NCBI RefSeq assembly: GCF_051380735.1
Contig: NZ_JBNYXQ010000001.1
Coordinates: 682,001-746,000 of the forward strand
Source: Janthinobacterium sp051380735
Lineage (GTDB): Bacteria; Pseudomonadota; Gammaproteobacteria; Burkholderiales; Burkholderiaceae_D
Direction of reading: 5' to 3'
DNA length: 64,000 bases
A model generated the notes under the pieces. That model had not been told where the DNA came from. It saw only the letters and a list, made by a program, of their open reading frames with translations, and did not search any database. Both the position numbers and the translations under genes were made by a program. This document shows positions 9,095 through 17,669 of this stretch, piece after piece; the stretch's first letter is position 1; each line of letters starts with the position of its first letter.

Positions 9095-9952
9095 ATGCAT
9101 ATCTCTTCCCTTCCCAGCCAGCACAGCGCCAGCCAGGCGGCAGAAAAACTGACGCATTTCCTGCAGCATCACCGTGACGTGCTGCTGCTGACGGGCGCCG
9201 GCATCAGTACGGCGTCCGGCATTCCCGATTACCGCGATACCGATGGCGTGCGGCGCGGCAATGCCCCCGTGCAAGGTCCTGACTTCCGGCGCCTGGAAGC
9301 GGTGCAGCGCCGCTATTGGGCACGCAGCATGGTCGGCTACCCTGCACTATCACGCGCGGCGCCCAATCCCGGCCACCTGGCCCTCGCCCAGCTGGCGCGG
9401 CAAGGCAAAGTGGGCAGCCTGGTGACGCAAAACGTCGATGGCCTGCACCAGCAGGCTGGCAGCACCGGCGTCACCGAACTGCACGGCAGCATACACGCGG
9501 TGGTCTGTCTCGATTGCCATGCGCACTATGCGCGCCGCACGGTGCAGGACATGCTGGAATACGACAATCCGCAGATGCTGGGCACCACCGCCACGCCAGC
9601 GCCCGATGGCGACGCCCTGCTCGAACCTGCCCAGCTGGCCAGCTTCGTGGTGCCGCGCTGCCTGCACTGCGGTGGCACCCTGAAACCGGACGTGGTATTT
9701 TTCGGCGACGGTGTGCCCGCTGCCTGCGCCACCGAAGCAGCGCAAAAGATGGCGGACGCCAGTGCACTGCTGGTGATCGGCTCGTCCGTGATGGTGTACT
9801 CCAGCTTTCGCCTGTGCCGCATGGCGGCCGAAAGCGGTAAGCCGGTGGCCGCCATCAACATGGGCAAGACGCGCGCCGACGAGTTGCTTGCTTTCAAGCT
9901 TGAAGCACCGGCCCAGGACCTGCTGCCGATGGTTGCCGCGCTGCTCGGTTGA
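9095..9952 (+). CDS. NAD-dependent protein deacylase, Sir2 family
   Basis: A 285-residue sirtuin. The NAD-binding motif GAGISTASGIPDYRD is near residues 32-46, and TQNVDGLHQQAG and the catalytic His in ELHGS follow. The zinc-binding Cys pairs are CLDC and CLHC, separated by a roughly 50-residue insert. The closing GSSVMVYS belongs to the cofactor-binding Rossmann fold. The pattern GAGIST.SGIPDYRD is that of class II (SIRT4-like) sirtuins rather than E. coli CobB. Predicted cytoplasmic removal of acyl groups from lysines; targets unknown. Confidence 0.88.
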   Translation: MHISSLPSQHSASQAAEKLTHFLQHHRDVLLLTGAGISTASGIPDYRDTDGVRRGNAPVQGPDFRRLEAVQRRYWARSMVGYPALSRAAPNPGHLALAQLARQGKVGSLVTQNVDGLHQQAGSTGVTELHGSIHAVVCLDCHAHYARRTVQDMLEYDNPQMLGTTATPAPDGDALLEPAQLASFVVPRCLHCGGTLKPDVVFFGDGVPAACATEAAQKMADASALLVIGSSVMVYSSFRLCRMAAESGKPVAAINMGKTRADELLAFKLEAPAQDLLPMVAALLG

Positions 9953-9999
9953 GCCACTCTGGCTATACTGGATGCCTATGCAATTAACGAGGAAAATTC

Positions 10000-10878
10000 A
10001 TGCTGGAACTGTTGAGTGAACATGGCTGCTTTGGCGGCGTACAACGTTTTTATCGCCACGCTGCGCAGGCGATCGGCCTGCCAATGCGTTTCTCGGTATT
10101 TATTCCCGCCACGGCGGCGGGTACCGCAGGCAAGTCGCCTGCCCTGTACTACCTGGCCGGCCTGACCTGCACTGAAGAGACCTTCATGATCAAGGGTGGC
10201 GCCCAGCGCGTGGCGGCCGAAGAAGGCCTGATATTGATCACCCCGGACACCAGCCCGCGCGGCGCCAATATCGCTGGCGAAACGGATGCCTGGGACTTCG
10301 GCGCCGGCGCCGGCTTTTATGTCGACGCCACCGAAGCGCCATGGAGCACGCATTACCGCATGTACAGCTACATCCTCGAACTGCGTGCGCTGCTGGAACA
10401 GGAATTGAATATCGATCCCGAGCGCACCGGCATTTTCGGCCACTCGATGGGCGGTCATGGCGCGCTGGTGCTGGCACTGCGCAATCCGCATCTGTTCCGC
10501 TCGGTATCGGCCTTTGCGCCGATCGCCGCGCCCTCGCAATGCCCGTGGGGCAAAAAGGCATTCACGGGCTACCTGGGCAACAATGCAAGCAGCTGGCAGC
10601 AGTACGATGCCAGCACGCTGATGACCGCCTTGCAAGGACAAGCCGTACCGTTTCCTGAGGGCATACTGATCGACCAGGGACTGGCCGACAAATTCCTGCC
10701 GGACCAGCTATTCCCGGAAGTATTCGAAGCGGCCTGCCGCAACGCCGGCCAGCCACTCGAACTGCGCCGCCACGCAGGCTACGACCACGGCTATTACTTC
10801 ATTTCCACTTTTGTGGAAGACCATCTGCGCTTCCATGCGCGCAATTTGGGCCGCAAGGCTGCGACAACACGCAGTTAG
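10000..10878 (+). CDS. fghA: S-formylglutathione hydrolase
   Basis: A 292-residue alpha/beta-hydrolase of the esterase D/FghA family that releases formate and glutathione in glutathione-dependent formaldehyde detoxification. The nucleophile elbow is GHSMGGHGAL near residues 146-155. Upstream, YYLAGLTCTEETFMIKGGAQR is the family's diagnostic N-terminal block. The C-terminal DHGYYFISTFVEDH carries the catalytic His. A strong GAGGAAA ribosome-binding site precedes ATG 10000. The usual partner, S-(hydroxymethyl)glutathione dehydrogenase, is not in the window. The formate product could feed the formate dehydrogenase at about 40-45 kb, but that link is inference. Confidence 0.92.
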   Translation: MLELLSEHGCFGGVQRFYRHAAQAIGLPMRFSVFIPATAAGTAGKSPALYYLAGLTCTEETFMIKGGAQRVAAEEGLILITPDTSPRGANIAGETDAWDFGAGAGFYVDATEAPWSTHYRMYSYILELRALLEQELNIDPERTGIFGHSMGGHGALVLALRNPHLFRSVSAFAPIAAPSQCPWGKKAFTGYLGNNASSWQQYDASTLMTALQGQAVPFPEGILIDQGLADKFLPDQLFPEVFEAACRNAGQPLELRRHAGYDHGYYFISTFVEDHLRFHARNLGRKAATTRS

Positions 10879-10903
10879 ATAGCACGCAGTTAGTTGCACG
10901 AAA

Positions 10904-13222
10904 TTAAGCTGCGCCATACTTGTCCAGCGCCTTGAGCACGGCGTCGGGGCGGATCGGCAAGTGGCGTACCCGCGCACCGACGGCGGCAAAAATGGCGTTG
11001 GCAATCGCCGGCGCCACCACCGTGGTCGGCGGCTCTCCCATTCCGGTCGAGGCTTCCTTGCTTTTGATAAATTCGATATCGAGCTCGGGCACGTCGGCAA
11101 TCCGCAGCGGCGTATAGCTGCTCAGGTTGGTATCGCGCACCTGGCCGTTCACAAAAGCCGTGCCTTCGTGGATCGCCATGCTGACGCCCCACAAGGCGCC
11201 GCCTTCGGCCTGCGCCAGCGCGCCATCGGGGTCGACGATGGTGCCGGCGTCAATCACCATGGTCAGCTTTTCGACCTGCACCATGCAGGTATTGCGATCA
11301 ACCCGCACCCGCGCCACGCAGGCGGTCCAGGTCGGCATATCGCGCTCCTGGCCGAAGGTGGCGGCGATGCCCAGCCCCGTGTCTTTTGGCATGGCCGTGC
11401 CCCAGAGCGCTTTTTGCGCCGCACGCAGCAATACTTGTACCAGGCGCTGCGCGCCACCGGTGGCGTTCGGCGCGCTGCCCGCGTTGCGGCCCGTGGCCAA
11501 CAGCAGTGACAAGCGGAAATCGAGCGGATCGACCTTGGCCGCCTGCGCCGCTTCATCGATAAAACTCTCCACCGCCCAGTTGGTCCATCCCGGCGCCACA
11601 GAACGCAGCCAGCCCGGCCGGAATGTGCTGTTGGCCAAGTCGTTGGAAATGGCGCGCACGCGCTGCGCGCCGACCGTGTACCAGTGATCGGCGCCGGCGA
11701 TGGCGAATGGATCGTAAGGATGGCCTTGCTTGTCCTTGGACAAAAAGGCCGGCGCCAGGACCTGGGTCGGCCAGCCGGCACTTGCCTCGTGCTGCATCGC
11801 GGTGACCTTGCCGCTGGCGTCGAACGCCATGCGCAGATGCTGCACCGAAGGCGAACGGGGCGAATCGAAGCGCGCATCGTCGGCCCGTGAGCAGATCATT
11901 TTCACGGGCCGCCCTATGGCTTTCGCGCCCAGCGCAGCCGGAATGCAATAGTCGCCGTTCAGGCGCCGGCCAAAGCCGCCGCCCAGCAAATACGTATGCA
12001 GCACCACCTGGCTTTCTGGCACCTGCAGCGCCTTGGCCAGCACCGGCAAGGTCAGCGATTGCCATTGTGTGCCGGCATGGATATGCCAGACGCCATCGAT
12101 TTGCTGCGCCGTGGCGTTCACCGGTTCGAGCTGGAAATGCAGCACCGTGGCCGTCGTGTATTCGCGCTCCAGAACATGGTCGGCGTCGGCAAAGGCCTGC
12201 TCCACGCCCTCGTCATCGACCACGCGCGCGCCCAGCGTGGGATCGGCAATCTGCTTGACACCGTACTGCAAGATATCGTGTTCCGACACATGGGCGGCCG
12301 CCCCGGCGCGCCATTGCACCTGCACCAGCTCGGCTGCACGGCTGGCCGTCGCATAGCTGTCCGCGTACACCATGACCCAGCCCGGCACCGTGCCGCTGGG
12401 GTCGATCAAGGCTTCGGCCTTCAGGTAGCCCTTGATCTTTTTTGCGGCCGAGTCGTCGATGGACAGCACTGTCGAGCCATAGCGCGTCGGTGGAATCTTG
12501 GGCCGCGCATACACCATGCCGTCGATTTCGGCATCTACACCGTAGACGGCAGTGCCATCGGTTTTCGACGGCACATCCAGCGCCTGCACGGCTCGCCCGA
12601 CCAGGCTGCGCTGCTGCGGCGTCTTGAGCACGATGGCGCTCAGTTGTTCGGGCGTATAGTGGCGCCCCAGCTTGCCGCGCCGCACGATCTGGCCATAGCT
12701 GATACTGCGTCCACGACCATGTACCATGCCCAGCCTGGCCGTGCAGGCCGCGACCGGCAGGCGCAGCAGCCGTGCGCCCTCCTGGATCAGCGCCAGGCGG
12801 CCGGCCGCACCGGCGCGGCTCAGCGGCTCGAAATTCTGCCACACTGACCAGCTTCCACCCGTCACCATCAGGCCCCATTTCGGGTCGCTGTCCACATAGT
12901 GCAGCCTGACCTTGCTCCAGTCCGCTTCCAGCTCGTCGGCCACGATGCGTGCCAGCGCCGTGCCGATATGCTGGCCCATTTCCGCCTTGGCGATATTCAC
13001 GGTAACGATGCCGTCGCGGTCGATCGCGAACCAGATGGTGGGGTCGAACACGGGTGCGGCCGGCGCCGCAGCAGGCACGCTGGCCGCCTTGCCGGCCGCC
13101 ATCGAGCTGTCTGCACGCAAAAAGGCCAGGGTAAAACCGGTGCCGGCGGCGGCGATCAGGAAGCCGCGCCGCCCCAGCGAACTGGGCTGCGATACGGCCT
13201 GTTCTTTCGGCAGCTTAAGCAT
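10904..13222 (-). CDS. molybdenum hydroxylase large subunit (isoquinoline 1-oxidoreductase beta-like)
   Basis: A 772-residue molybdopterin-binding subunit of the xanthine dehydrogenase superfamily, in the periplasmic isoquinoline oxidoreductase/aldehyde dehydrogenase branch. A twin-arginine signal (LGRRGFLIAAAG, about residues 17-28) indicates folded export. The molybdopterin-contact segment LLGGGFGRRLNGDY is visible, and the catalytic Glu lies in GMGEPPTTVV near the C-terminus. The start at 13222 overlaps the small-subunit stop by eight bases (ATGCTTAA). There is no FAD subunit gene. Electrons probably go from 2Fe-2S to the triheme cytochrome encoded two genes upstream. Substrate (aldehyde or N-heterocycle) cannot be assigned. 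Confidence 0.85.
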   Translation of the reverse strand: MLKLPKEQAVSQPSSLGRRGFLIAAAGTGFTLAFLRADSSMAAGKAASVPAAAPAAPVFDPTIWFAIDRDGIVTVNIAKAEMGQHIGTALARIVADELEADWSKVRLHYVDSDPKWGLMVTGGSWSVWQNFEPLSRAGAAGRLALIQEGARLLRLPVAACTARLGMVHGRGRSISYGQIVRRGKLGRHYTPEQLSAIVLKTPQQRSLVGRAVQALDVPSKTDGTAVYGVDAEIDGMVYARPKIPPTRYGSTVLSIDDSAAKKIKGYLKAEALIDPSGTVPGWVMVYADSYATASRAAELVQVQWRAGAAAHVSEHDILQYGVKQIADPTLGARVVDDEGVEQAFADADHVLEREYTTATVLHFQLEPVNATAQQIDGVWHIHAGTQWQSLTLPVLAKALQVPESQVVLHTYLLGGGFGRRLNGDYCIPAALGAKAIGRPVKMICSRADDARFDSPRSPSVQHLRMAFDASGKVTAMQHEASAGWPTQVLAPAFLSKDKQGHPYDPFAIAGADHWYTVGAQRVRAISNDLANSTFRPGWLRSVAPGWTNWAVESFIDEAAQAAKVDPLDFRLSLLLATGRNAGSAPNATGGAQRLVQVLLRAAQKALWGTAMPKDTGLGIAATFGQERDMPTWTACVARVRVDRNTCMVQVEKLTMVIDAGTIVDPDGALAQAEGGALWGVSMAIHEGTAFVNGQVRDTNLSSYTPLRIADVPELDIEFIKSKEASTGMGEPPTTVVAPAIANAIFAAVGARVRHLPIRPDAVLKALDKYGAA

Positions 13223-13682
13223 CGGCCTGCTCCTGCATGCCGGCGGCCAGCTTGATCGCCTTGCGGATGCGCACATATGCCATGCAGCGGCACAGGTTGC
13301 CACTCATCACGGCGTTGATATTGGCGTCGGTCGGCTGCGGGTAGTCGCGCAGCAAGGTGGCCGCCTGCATGATCTGGCCCGACTGGCAATAGCCGCACTG
13401 CGGCGCCTGGGTGGCGATCCAGGCTTGCTGCAAGCGATGTTTGCCGTCCGGAGACAGCCCTTCGATAGTGGTCACACTGGAACCTGCCACGGCGGACACG
13501 GGCGTGATGCACGAGCGCACGGCGCGGCCATCGACATGCACGGTGCAGGCGCCGCACAGGCCGATGCCGCAGCCAAACTTGGTGCCTTTTAATTTTGCTT
13601 CGTCGCGCAGCACCCACAGCAGGGGAGTGTCGGCGTCGACATCGGCGGCAAACAACTGGCCATTAATGGTCAAATGGTGCAT
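13215..13682 (-). CDS. 2Fe-2S subunit of the molybdenum hydroxylase
   Basis: A 155-residue ferredoxin-like small subunit. The N-terminal plant-type 2Fe-2S cluster is marked by CGIGLCGACTVHVDG (about residues 38-52). The C-terminal four-helix 2Fe-2S domain is marked by QCGYCQSGQIMQA and the later NLCRCMAY. It passes electrons from the molybdenum site of the neighbouring large subunit toward the cytochrome. It has no signal of its own and would be co-exported with the Tat-bearing large subunit. The order cytochrome, small subunit, large subunit on one strand with gaps of ten bases or less indicates a single operon. Confidence 0.9.
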   Translation of the reverse strand: MHHLTINGQLFAADVDADTPLLWVLRDEAKLKGTKFGCGIGLCGACTVHVDGRAVRSCITPVSAVAGSSVTTIEGLSPDGKHRLQQAWIATQAPQCGYCQSGQIMQAATLLRDYPQPTDANINAVMSGNLCRCMAYVRIRKAIKLAAGMQEQADA

Positions 13683-13692
13683 GGGCTTACTT

Positions 13693-15042
13693 TCATTTCA
13701 CGGATGGCTTGCTGGCGCGCACGCGCACCACGGTCGCTTCCAGATGGGTCCAGGCAGGCTGACGGCTGCGGCTGCGGCGCAAATAAGCGGCCAGATCGGC
13801 AATCTCGGCGTCCGACAGCGACTGGGCAAAGGGCGGCATCAGCGCGCCGGGCAGGCCTTCGTCCCTGCCCACGCCATGCAGTATCACCTGGATCAGGTTG
13901 GACGGATCGGATGCGCTGACGGCGCTGTTCAGGCTCAGTTCCGGACGCAGCAGCGAAGGCTGGCCGTCGCTGTTCGAGTGGCAGGAAGCGCAGGCGGCCA
14001 GGTACAGGCTGGCGCCACGGTCGTTGTCGATCATGGCGACCTTTTGCGAGCGCTTGATGCCCGCCGCAATCACCGAAGCCGCATCGACCGGCGGGGCGAC
14101 CTTGTCCTGCGGCCTGGCCAGGTCGGCAAAATAGGCGGCCAATGCACGGATATCGGCGTCGGGCGACGCATCCATGCCCTCGTGCACCACTTCCGACATG
14201 GGCCCGGCCGCCACCCCGTGCAGCGCGGTAGCGCCGTTGCGCAAGAAGGCGTACAGCTCGTCCCTGGTCCACGGCAGCGGCGCCGTATTGGCGGCCGTCA
14301 GCGGTGGCGCATACCACTGGTCGATGACGGCGCCCTGGTAGGCCGAGCCGGCCCTTTCCGCACCGAACGCATTGCGCGGTGTATGGCAGGCGGCGCAGTG
14401 TGCCAGGCCCTCGGCCAGGTAGCGCCCGCGATTCCAGTCGGCGCCTTGCGCGGCATGGCGCGGCAAGCTGCCAGGCGTAAAAAACAGCAATTTCCAGCCG
14501 GCCTGCAGGGCGCGCTGGTTGAAAGGAAACGGCACGGTGTTGGCTGGCGTGACCGCATACACGGGTGGGCGCGTCATGAACCAGGCATACAGGGCGGCAA
14601 TGTCGGCATCGCTGGCCAGCGCAAAATGGGTGTAGGGAAACACGGGAAACAGATGTTCGCCGCCGCGCCCCACGCCTTCGCGCATGGCGCGCTGGAACGC
14701 TGCCAGCGACCAGCGGCCGATGCCGGTCTGCGGGTCGGGCGTGATATTGGTGGCATGGATGGTGCCAAACGGTGTGGCCATGCCGCGCCCGCCCGCATAC
14801 GCAGCGCCGCCCTTGACCGTATGACAGGCACCACAATTGCCCATGCCGGCCAGGATGCGGCCCCGTTCGATCGCCTGCGCGGAAAACGCGGTGGAGGGTG
14901 GCGGATCAATCGGCGCCAGCGCGGGGCGCCAGTAAGCGGCGTACACGGCGCCGGCGGCGACCACCAGCAAGCCCAGCAATATCAGCAGAGCGATACAGAT
15001 TTTCTTGAACAAGACTTTCCAGTAATTCAGTAATTCAAACAT
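13693..15042 (-). CDS. membrane-anchored triheme cytochrome c
   Basis: A 449-residue cytochrome with an N-terminal membrane helix (about residues 14-36) and three class-I cytochrome domains. The heme-binding CxxCH motifs are C70-H74, C216-H220 and C351-H355. Architecture and position match the cytochrome subunits that serve membrane-bound alcohol/aldehyde dehydrogenases and molybdenum hydroxylases. It would hand electrons to the quinone pool or a terminal oxidase from the periplasmic face. First gene of the three-gene operon. Confidence 0.9.
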   Translation of the reverse strand: MFELLNYWKVLFKKICIALLILLGLLVVAAGAVYAAYWRPALAPIDPPPSTAFSAQAIERGRILAGMGNCGACHTVKGGAAYAGGRGMATPFGTIHATNITPDPQTGIGRWSLAAFQRAMREGVGRGGEHLFPVFPYTHFALASDADIAALYAWFMTRPPVYAVTPANTVPFPFNQRALQAGWKLLFFTPGSLPRHAAQGADWNRGRYLAEGLAHCAACHTPRNAFGAERAGSAYQGAVIDQWYAPPLTAANTAPLPWTRDELYAFLRNGATALHGVAAGPMSEVVHEGMDASPDADIRALAAYFADLARPQDKVAPPVDAASVIAAGIKRSQKVAMIDNDRGASLYLAACASCHSNSDGQPSLLRPELSLNSAVSASDPSNLIQVILHGVGRDEGLPGALMPPFAQSLSDAEIADLAAYLRRSRSRQPAWTHLEATVVRVRASKPSVK

Positions 15043-15162
15043 AAAACGGGCGCACTATCGGTACGCTTCCACCGTACGATTTTACGCGGATTGCGACTTG
15101 TTGTATGCAAGCAAAGTTGCCTGGCGCTGGAAAGCGCACAGCGGCAAGTGGACGCGGCGACT

Positions 15163-15168
15163 TATAAT
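15163..15168 (+). promoter_or_regulatory. candidate -10 box for the Na+/H+ antiporter gene
   Basis: A consensus TATAAT lies 30 bases before the ATG at 15199 in the gap shared with the divergent cytochrome gene. The -35 region is not recognisable. Confidence 0.35.
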
Positions 15169-15198
15169 CCTTGTTTCAGCACGGCCCATCTTCCCTTC

Positions 15199-16851
15199 AT
15201 GCATACCGTTACCATCATCCTCGTCCTGGTCCTGGCTGTCGTCCTGTGCGGCTTTCTTGCCCGCTCGCGCTGGGTCCGGCTGCCACTGCCGCTGATACAG
15301 ATCGCCGGCGGCACCGGCCTGGCACTGTGCGGCCTGCAAGTTCCGCTCGATCCCGATATTTTCTTTTTGCTGTTTATTCCGCCGCTGCTGTTTCTCGATG
15401 GCTGGCGCATCCCCAAGGGCGCGTTTTTTTCCGATGCCCGCTCGATTTTGATGCTGGCCATTGGCCTGGTGCTGTTTACCGTGCTGGGCATGGGCTATTT
15501 CATCGACTGGCTGATCCCCACCGTACCGCTGGCGGTCGCCTTTGCGCTCGGCGCCATCCTGTCGCCGACCGATCCGGTGGCCGTGTCGGCAATTGCGGCC
15601 GGCAATCCGATTCCGCCGCGCCTGATGCATATTCTCGAAGGCGAGTCGCTATTGAATGATGCCTCCGGCCTGGTGTGCTTTACCTTTGCAGTGGGCGCCA
15701 TGATGACGGGCGGCTTTTCTTTCGGCGCGGCGTCCTTGAGCTTCCTGCAGGAAGCGGGCGGCGGCATTGTGATCGGCCTGGGCATTTCCTGGGGCGTGGG
15801 CCTGGCCAACAAATGGCTGGTCAGCAAGGTCGGCGAAGAGCCGGGCCTGCAAATCCTGATCAGCATATTGATACCGTTTGCGGCCTATCTGGGCGCCGAG
15901 CAGATCCACGGCTCGGGCATCCTGGCCGCTGCCACGGCGGGCGTGTCGATGCATTACGCCGATTTGATCGGCCGTCCGCTGGCTGCCACGCGCACCCAGC
16001 GCAAGGCCGTGTGGGACACCGTGCAACTGGTGCTGAACGGCGTGATCTTCGTCTTGCTGGGCGCGCAGTTGCCTGCCACCATCGCCAGCCTGCCGGCGGC
16101 TTCGGCCGAAGTTGGCGCCGGCAGCGCCTGGAAGCTGCCTCTGTACGTGGCCGCCATCACCGTTTGCCTGACCTTCATGCGTTTCGTGTGGGTCTTCATT
16201 TCGATGAAGCTGACCTTGTTCAAGCGCCAGAAAAAAGCCGCCAGGAATGGCACTACCCTGGAAAGCAACGACCGTCCCGGTATGCGCCTGCTGCTGGTGG
16301 CCTCGTTTGCCGGCGTGCGCGGCGCGCTGACCCTGGCCGGCATTTTGACGCTGCCTCTGTTTTTGCCGGACGGCACCCGCTTTCCCGCGCGCGACCTGGT
16401 GATTTTCCTGGCCATGGGGGTGATCTTGCTGTCGCTGCTGCTAGCCAGCGTCACCCTGCCCCTGCTGACCAAGGGACTGGTGTTTGCACCGCCGGCACGC
16501 CGTTCCAGCGAAGAGCGCAATGCCCGCGCGGCCGCTGCCGAAGCGGCTGTTGCACGACTGGAAAATGTCTGTTCAAGCCTTGGTGCCGATGGCAAGGACC
16601 AGGTCACCAGCGAAGCGGCCAATCGCCTGATCGAGGCCTACCGGCGTCGCATGGCCTATGGCGAGAGCAGCAACGACGAAGCAGCCCGCCTGCACGAACT
16701 GGCCAGGGCCGAGCGCGCGCTGCGCCTCGAAGCGCTCAATGCCGAACGCGATGAACTGTTCCGCCGCCGCATTTCGGGCGAACTCGATGACGCCATCCAC
16801 CTGCGCCTGCTGCGCGAGATCGACCTGCTGGAAGCGACGCTGGAAGAGTAA
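15199..16851 (+). CDS. Na+/H+ antiporter, CPA1 family
   Basis: A 550-residue cation:proton antiporter. About 12 hydrophobic segments fill residues 1-430, followed by a charged cytoplasmic tail (about 430-550) rich in Ala, Glu and Arg that is likely helical. CPA1 markers visible are LSPTDPVAVSAI, with the ion-site Asp, EGESLLNDASGLVCF, and FAGVRGALTLAG. The start at 15199 (MHTVTIILVLV) begins the first membrane helix; the longer open frame adds a polar leader untypical of the family. Role: pH and sodium homeostasis; ion specificity is not visible. Confidence 0.88.
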   Translation: MHTVTIILVLVLAVVLCGFLARSRWVRLPLPLIQIAGGTGLALCGLQVPLDPDIFFLLFIPPLLFLDGWRIPKGAFFSDARSILMLAIGLVLFTVLGMGYFIDWLIPTVPLAVAFALGAILSPTDPVAVSAIAAGNPIPPRLMHILEGESLLNDASGLVCFTFAVGAMMTGGFSFGAASLSFLQEAGGGIVIGLGISWGVGLANKWLVSKVGEEPGLQILISILIPFAAYLGAEQIHGSGILAAATAGVSMHYADLIGRPLAATRTQRKAVWDTVQLVLNGVIFVLLGAQLPATIASLPAASAEVGAGSAWKLPLYVAAITVCLTFMRFVWVFISMKLTLFKRQKKAARNGTTLESNDRPGMRLLLVASFAGVRGALTLAGILTLPLFLPDGTRFPARDLVIFLAMGVILLSLLLASVTLPLLTKGLVFAPPARRSSEERNARAAAAEAAVARLENVCSSLGADGKDQVTSEAANRLIEAYRRRMAYGESSNDEAARLHELARAERALRLEALNAERDELFRRRISGELDDAIHLRLLREIDLLEATLEE

Positions 16852-16915
16852 GGACAGTTGCTGGACAGTGGCCGGTGCGCTGTGTAGACTGGCACGCACT
16901 TTCATGAGGAATCGT

Positions 16916-17218
16916 ATGAGCACACCAAGAACAGGCCCGGAATTCTGGGAACGCGCCGACCAGATCATTGCTTTGGCCAACGAACAATGCACGCAAAACA
17001 CCGGCAATGAAGTGGCCACCTCGCTGCTGTACGCCGCCGCCCGCTTCAACGCCTTTCTGATCGCCAGCAAGGGCGATGTGGCCAAAATGCAGCAGGAAAA
17101 AGACGACGCCGTCGCCTTTTTCACGGAACAGTACAAACGCATGCTGACCGATAACTTCAACGACTACATCGCCAACTTCGACAAGTACACGCAGCCAGGA
17201 GCCGGACCGCAGGCTTGA
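16916..17218 (+). CDS. DUF3144 family protein
   Basis: A 100-residue small acidic protein of unknown function, assigned to DUF3144 from its size and the opening GPEFWERADQIIALANEQC and FNAFLIASK segments. It is predicted cytoplasmic and all-helical, with no signal or membrane segment. A TGAGGA ribosome-binding site precedes ATG 16916; the longer open frame runs back into the antiporter gene. No functional clue comes from neighbours. Confidence 0.7.
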   Translation: MSTPRTGPEFWERADQIIALANEQCTQNTGNEVATSLLYAAARFNAFLIASKGDVAKMQQEKDDAVAFFTEQYKRMLTDNFNDYIANFDKYTQPGAGPQA

Positions 17219-17282
17219 TGGCCCGGGCCGGTGCCCCACTTGTTTTTGCTTGCCGGCCCATCCTTGACCACGCATGGCAAGC

Positions 17283-17310
17283 TTGACTTCGCCTTTTTTT
17301 CGATTAAACT
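17283..17310 (+). promoter_or_regulatory. promoter of the arsR-desaturase operon
   Basis: TTGACT at 17283-17288 and TAAACT at 17305-17310 with a 16-base spacer form a plausible sigma-70 promoter. The palindromic operator starts one base after the -10. Confidence 0.5.
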
Positions 17311-17328
17311 ATTAACGAATTAGTTAAT
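17311..17328. promoter_or_regulatory. palindromic operator of the ArsR-type repressor
   Basis: ATTAAC and GTTAAT arms, six bases apart, form an 18-bp inverted repeat with 16 of 18 positions symmetric. It sits directly downstream of the promoter -10 and 26 bases before the repressor ATG, the classic place for ArsR-family autorepression. Confidence 0.6.
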
Positions 17329-17354
17329 ATGTGAAGAGCTGAAAGGAATAGTCC

Positions 17355-17669
17355 ATGCAGGCAGATAAAATCTTCGAAGCACTGGCATCGACGGCGCGGC
17401 GCCAGATACTCGCCTATCTGTCAGAGGCGCAGCTGAGCACGTCCGAACTGGCGGCACGTTTTGCCATGAGCGCACCGGCCATTTCGCGCCACTTGTCGGT
17501 GCTGGAAAATGCCGGCCTGGTCAGCAGCGAACGGCAAGGCCAGTTCGTGCTGTACCGCTTGAATCAGGATCACCTGATCAACACCCTCAACAACTTCGCC
17601 TTTGAAATCTGTCCGGTGGCGCGTGGCCTGAAACGCGAATCGGCGGCCCTGAAAAAGACTGCGCAATGA
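17355..17669 (+). CDS. ArsR/SmtB-family transcriptional repressor
   Basis: A 104-residue winged-helix repressor. The recognition helix region reads LSTSELAARFAMSAPAISRHLSVLENAGLV (about residues 28-57), followed by the wing SERQGQFVLYRLN. No ELCVCDL-type metal motif is present and the only Cys is in the C-terminal part. It therefore resembles the SdpR-like non-metal branch rather than a metal sensor. It overlaps the desaturase gene by four bases (ATGA) and is preceded by its likely operator, so it probably controls itself and the desaturase. Confidence 0.85.
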   Translation: MQADKIFEALASTARRQILAYLSEAQLSTSELAARFAMSAPAISRHLSVLENAGLVSSERQGQFVLYRLNQDHLINTLNNFAFEICPVARGLKRESAALKKTAQ

